A program made the translations under genes and the position numbers. A stretch of 6,420 bases of DNA, taken from Methylacidiphilum caldifontis (GTDB taxonomy: Bacteria; Verrucomicrobiota; Verrucomicrobiia; Methylacidiphilales; CAMAQI01). The stretch's first letter is position 1, and each line of letters begins with the position of its first letter. This document shows, one piece after another, positions 5,311 to 6,420 of this stretch. The stretch lies in NCBI GenBank assembly GCA_945860255.1, contig CAMAQI010000135.1, positions 1 to 6,420 on the forward strand, given 5' to 3'. The notes beneath the pieces were generated by a model. That model was not told the DNA's origin and made no database searches. It saw nothing but the letters and a program-made list of their open reading frames with translations.

Positions 5311-6420
5311 CGTTTTTGAGAAGAAGGAATCAGTTGAATCAGTTCTTTTTCCGGTTGTCGAAGGGCGATCCCTTTGACAAATGGCTCAAAGCGCTTCGCC
5401 AATTCCTCCTCCCGATTCGCTTTTAACGTGATGTAAAATATCCAACGAGCAACCAGAGAGGCCGTGTTCCAATCAATCGTTAATCCTTGATAGACCTTAA
5501 AGGCCTCAAGAGGCCTCCCCTTTTTTAAATTACAGAGCGCTAAGGTCGATCGATAAGCTAAGGAGGAGGGATCTTGCTTAACGAGGGACTCGGAACTCTG
5601 AAGAGAGCGATCGAGATCCTGATTCTGAAGAAGCTTCATATAGGCCAGATCGTTCTGGGCCGCTAAGGAGTCGGGAGAAAGTTCCAAAATTTTCTCCAGC
5701 CGGAGCGTCATCTCAATCAAGTTCTCCTCCTTTTCCGCCAGGTAAAGGAGTTGTCTCTGTGATTCTAAAGCATAATTCGGAAAACGACTCATTTGTAAAT
5801 AGAGCCGCTTTGCTTGCTTAAAGTCACCGATTTGAACGGCATAATCGGCAACAAATTGAAGCGGTAACGGCTGATATTTCACCAAATGAAATGTTTTCTC
5901 CCAAGCCGCCTCCGAGTCCCGTGTTCGTTTCAGCTCCGCAAGCGCCCGCGCTCTGAAAAGCTCTCCTAAATACGGTTCCAACGGTGACGGTTGAAGAGTG
6001 AGGGTCTCTAAAACCAATATCCAATTTTTCTGAGCTGCGGCGGCATCCAATCGGAGATAGATCAAAGCGGAAGAGTTCTTGGACAAAGAATCGGAAATCA
6101 GTTTGAGCGTGAGATCAAACCTTTTTTGACGATTCAGCCACTGCCCCAAAAGAATCCGTTCCTCCTCACGCTGCGGTCCTTTATTCCATTCTAAGAATAG
6201 TTTTTCAATGCGATTGGAATGTTGACGGGGTTCTCGACGAATTTCATTCTCAAGGATCGATAACTGAGAGCGAAAAGTATACAACGGATGTCTCTCGATC
6301 AATTTTGAAATATAAAGAAATTCGGAATCTGAAAGCTCAAGGGATCCCAAAAGGAACTCTGCCGCATGAATGCCGACTTCCTCCTCTCTTTGTGCAAGGT
6401 TACGAAGAATTCCCTCCCCC
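5307..6420 (-). CDS. TPR-repeat protein, start lies beyond the right edge
   Basis: The frame is open from the TGA at 5309-5307 to the window end, so at least 370 residues belong to it. A TTG at 6350 could be read as a start, but there is no Shine-Dalgarno sequence, and 23 further codons upstream are open with similar helical character, so I treat the gene as 5'-truncated by the window. It is predicted all-helical with about seven TPR-like pairs. Counting from the TTG, the clearest are residues 163-192 (ADYAVQIGDFKQAKRLY), 195-226 (ending LEKILELSP), 229-261 (NDLAYMKLLQNQDLDRSL) and 263-293 (LALCNLKKGRPLEAFKVYQG). Such repeats bind other proteins; the partner is unknown. Any signal peptide or membrane anchor would be in the missing part. 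Its ATGA overlap with the SBF-like carrier suggests joint production, but a direct interaction is only a possibility. Confidence 0.75.
   Translation of the reverse strand, partial: GEGILRNLAQREEEVGIHAAEFLLGSLELSDSEFLYISKLIERHPLYTFRSQLSILENEIRREPRQHSNRIEKLFLEWNKGPQREEERILLGQWLNRQKRFDLTLKLISDSLSKNSSALIYLRLDAAAAQKNWILVLETLTLQPSPLEPYLGELFRARALAELKRTRDSEAAWEKTFHLVKYQPLPLQFVADYAVQIGDFKQAKRLYLQMSRFPNYALESQRQLLYLAEKEENLIEMTLRLEKILELSPDSLAAQNDLAYMKLLQNQDLDRSLQSSESLVKQDPSSLAYRSTLALCNLKKGRPLEAFKVYQGLTIDWNTASLVARWIFYITLKANREEELAKRFEPFVKGIALRQPEKELIQLIPSSQKR

Noticed and set aside
6348..6350. TTG as the start codon of the TPR gene
   Set aside because: The frame stays open to the window edge, no Shine-Dalgarno sequence precedes the TTG, and the upstream codons look like normal protein.

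Overview
The window looks like bacterial chromosome from a Gram-negative organism. Two consecutive gene products carry Sec-type signal peptides, one of them a cell-wall amidase, and the tRNA is typical of bacteria. Genes are about 45-50% GC, while spacers are very AT-rich. None of the four gene starts inspected has a clear Shine-Dalgarno sequence. The style of the amidase and the TPR protein suggests the PVC superphylum (perhaps Verrucomicrobiota), but this is a weak inference from memory of family style.

Layout. Positions 1-105 probably hold the 5' end of a leftward secreted-protein gene that leaves the window. Positions 106-768 have no convincing gene. They contain a compact, hairpin-rich island of 53% GC (about 320-500) inside much more AT-rich DNA, and small hairpins just after the amidase stop. 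A leftward two-gene operon follows: a small secreted PepSY-like protein (2060-2644), then after 19 nt a periplasmic zinc N-acetylmuramoyl-L-alanine amidase (769-2040). It has a consensus-like promoter with a perfect TTGACA box. A 112-nt divergent spacer with an operator-like dyad separates it from a rightward NAD-dependent aldehyde dehydrogenase of the betaine/amino-aldehyde type (2757-4265). That gene runs into the 3' half of a tRNA-Arg(ACG) gene on the opposite strand, which supplies its stop codon and last residues. To the right, a leftward pair fills the window: a TPR protein whose start lies beyond the right edge (5307-6420) overlaps by 4 nt a bile-acid:sodium-symporter-like (SBF-like) membrane carrier (4357-5310), with the tRNA 51 nt further downstream.

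How the genes work together. The amidase and the PepSY-like protein probably act together in the envelope. The TPR and SBF-like genes are arranged for translational coupling. The dehydrogenase stands alone, with no choline oxidase or betaine transporter nearby. No defence system, CRISPR array, integrase or insertion sequence is visible. The least explained features are the hairpin island and the dehydrogenase/tRNA overlap.
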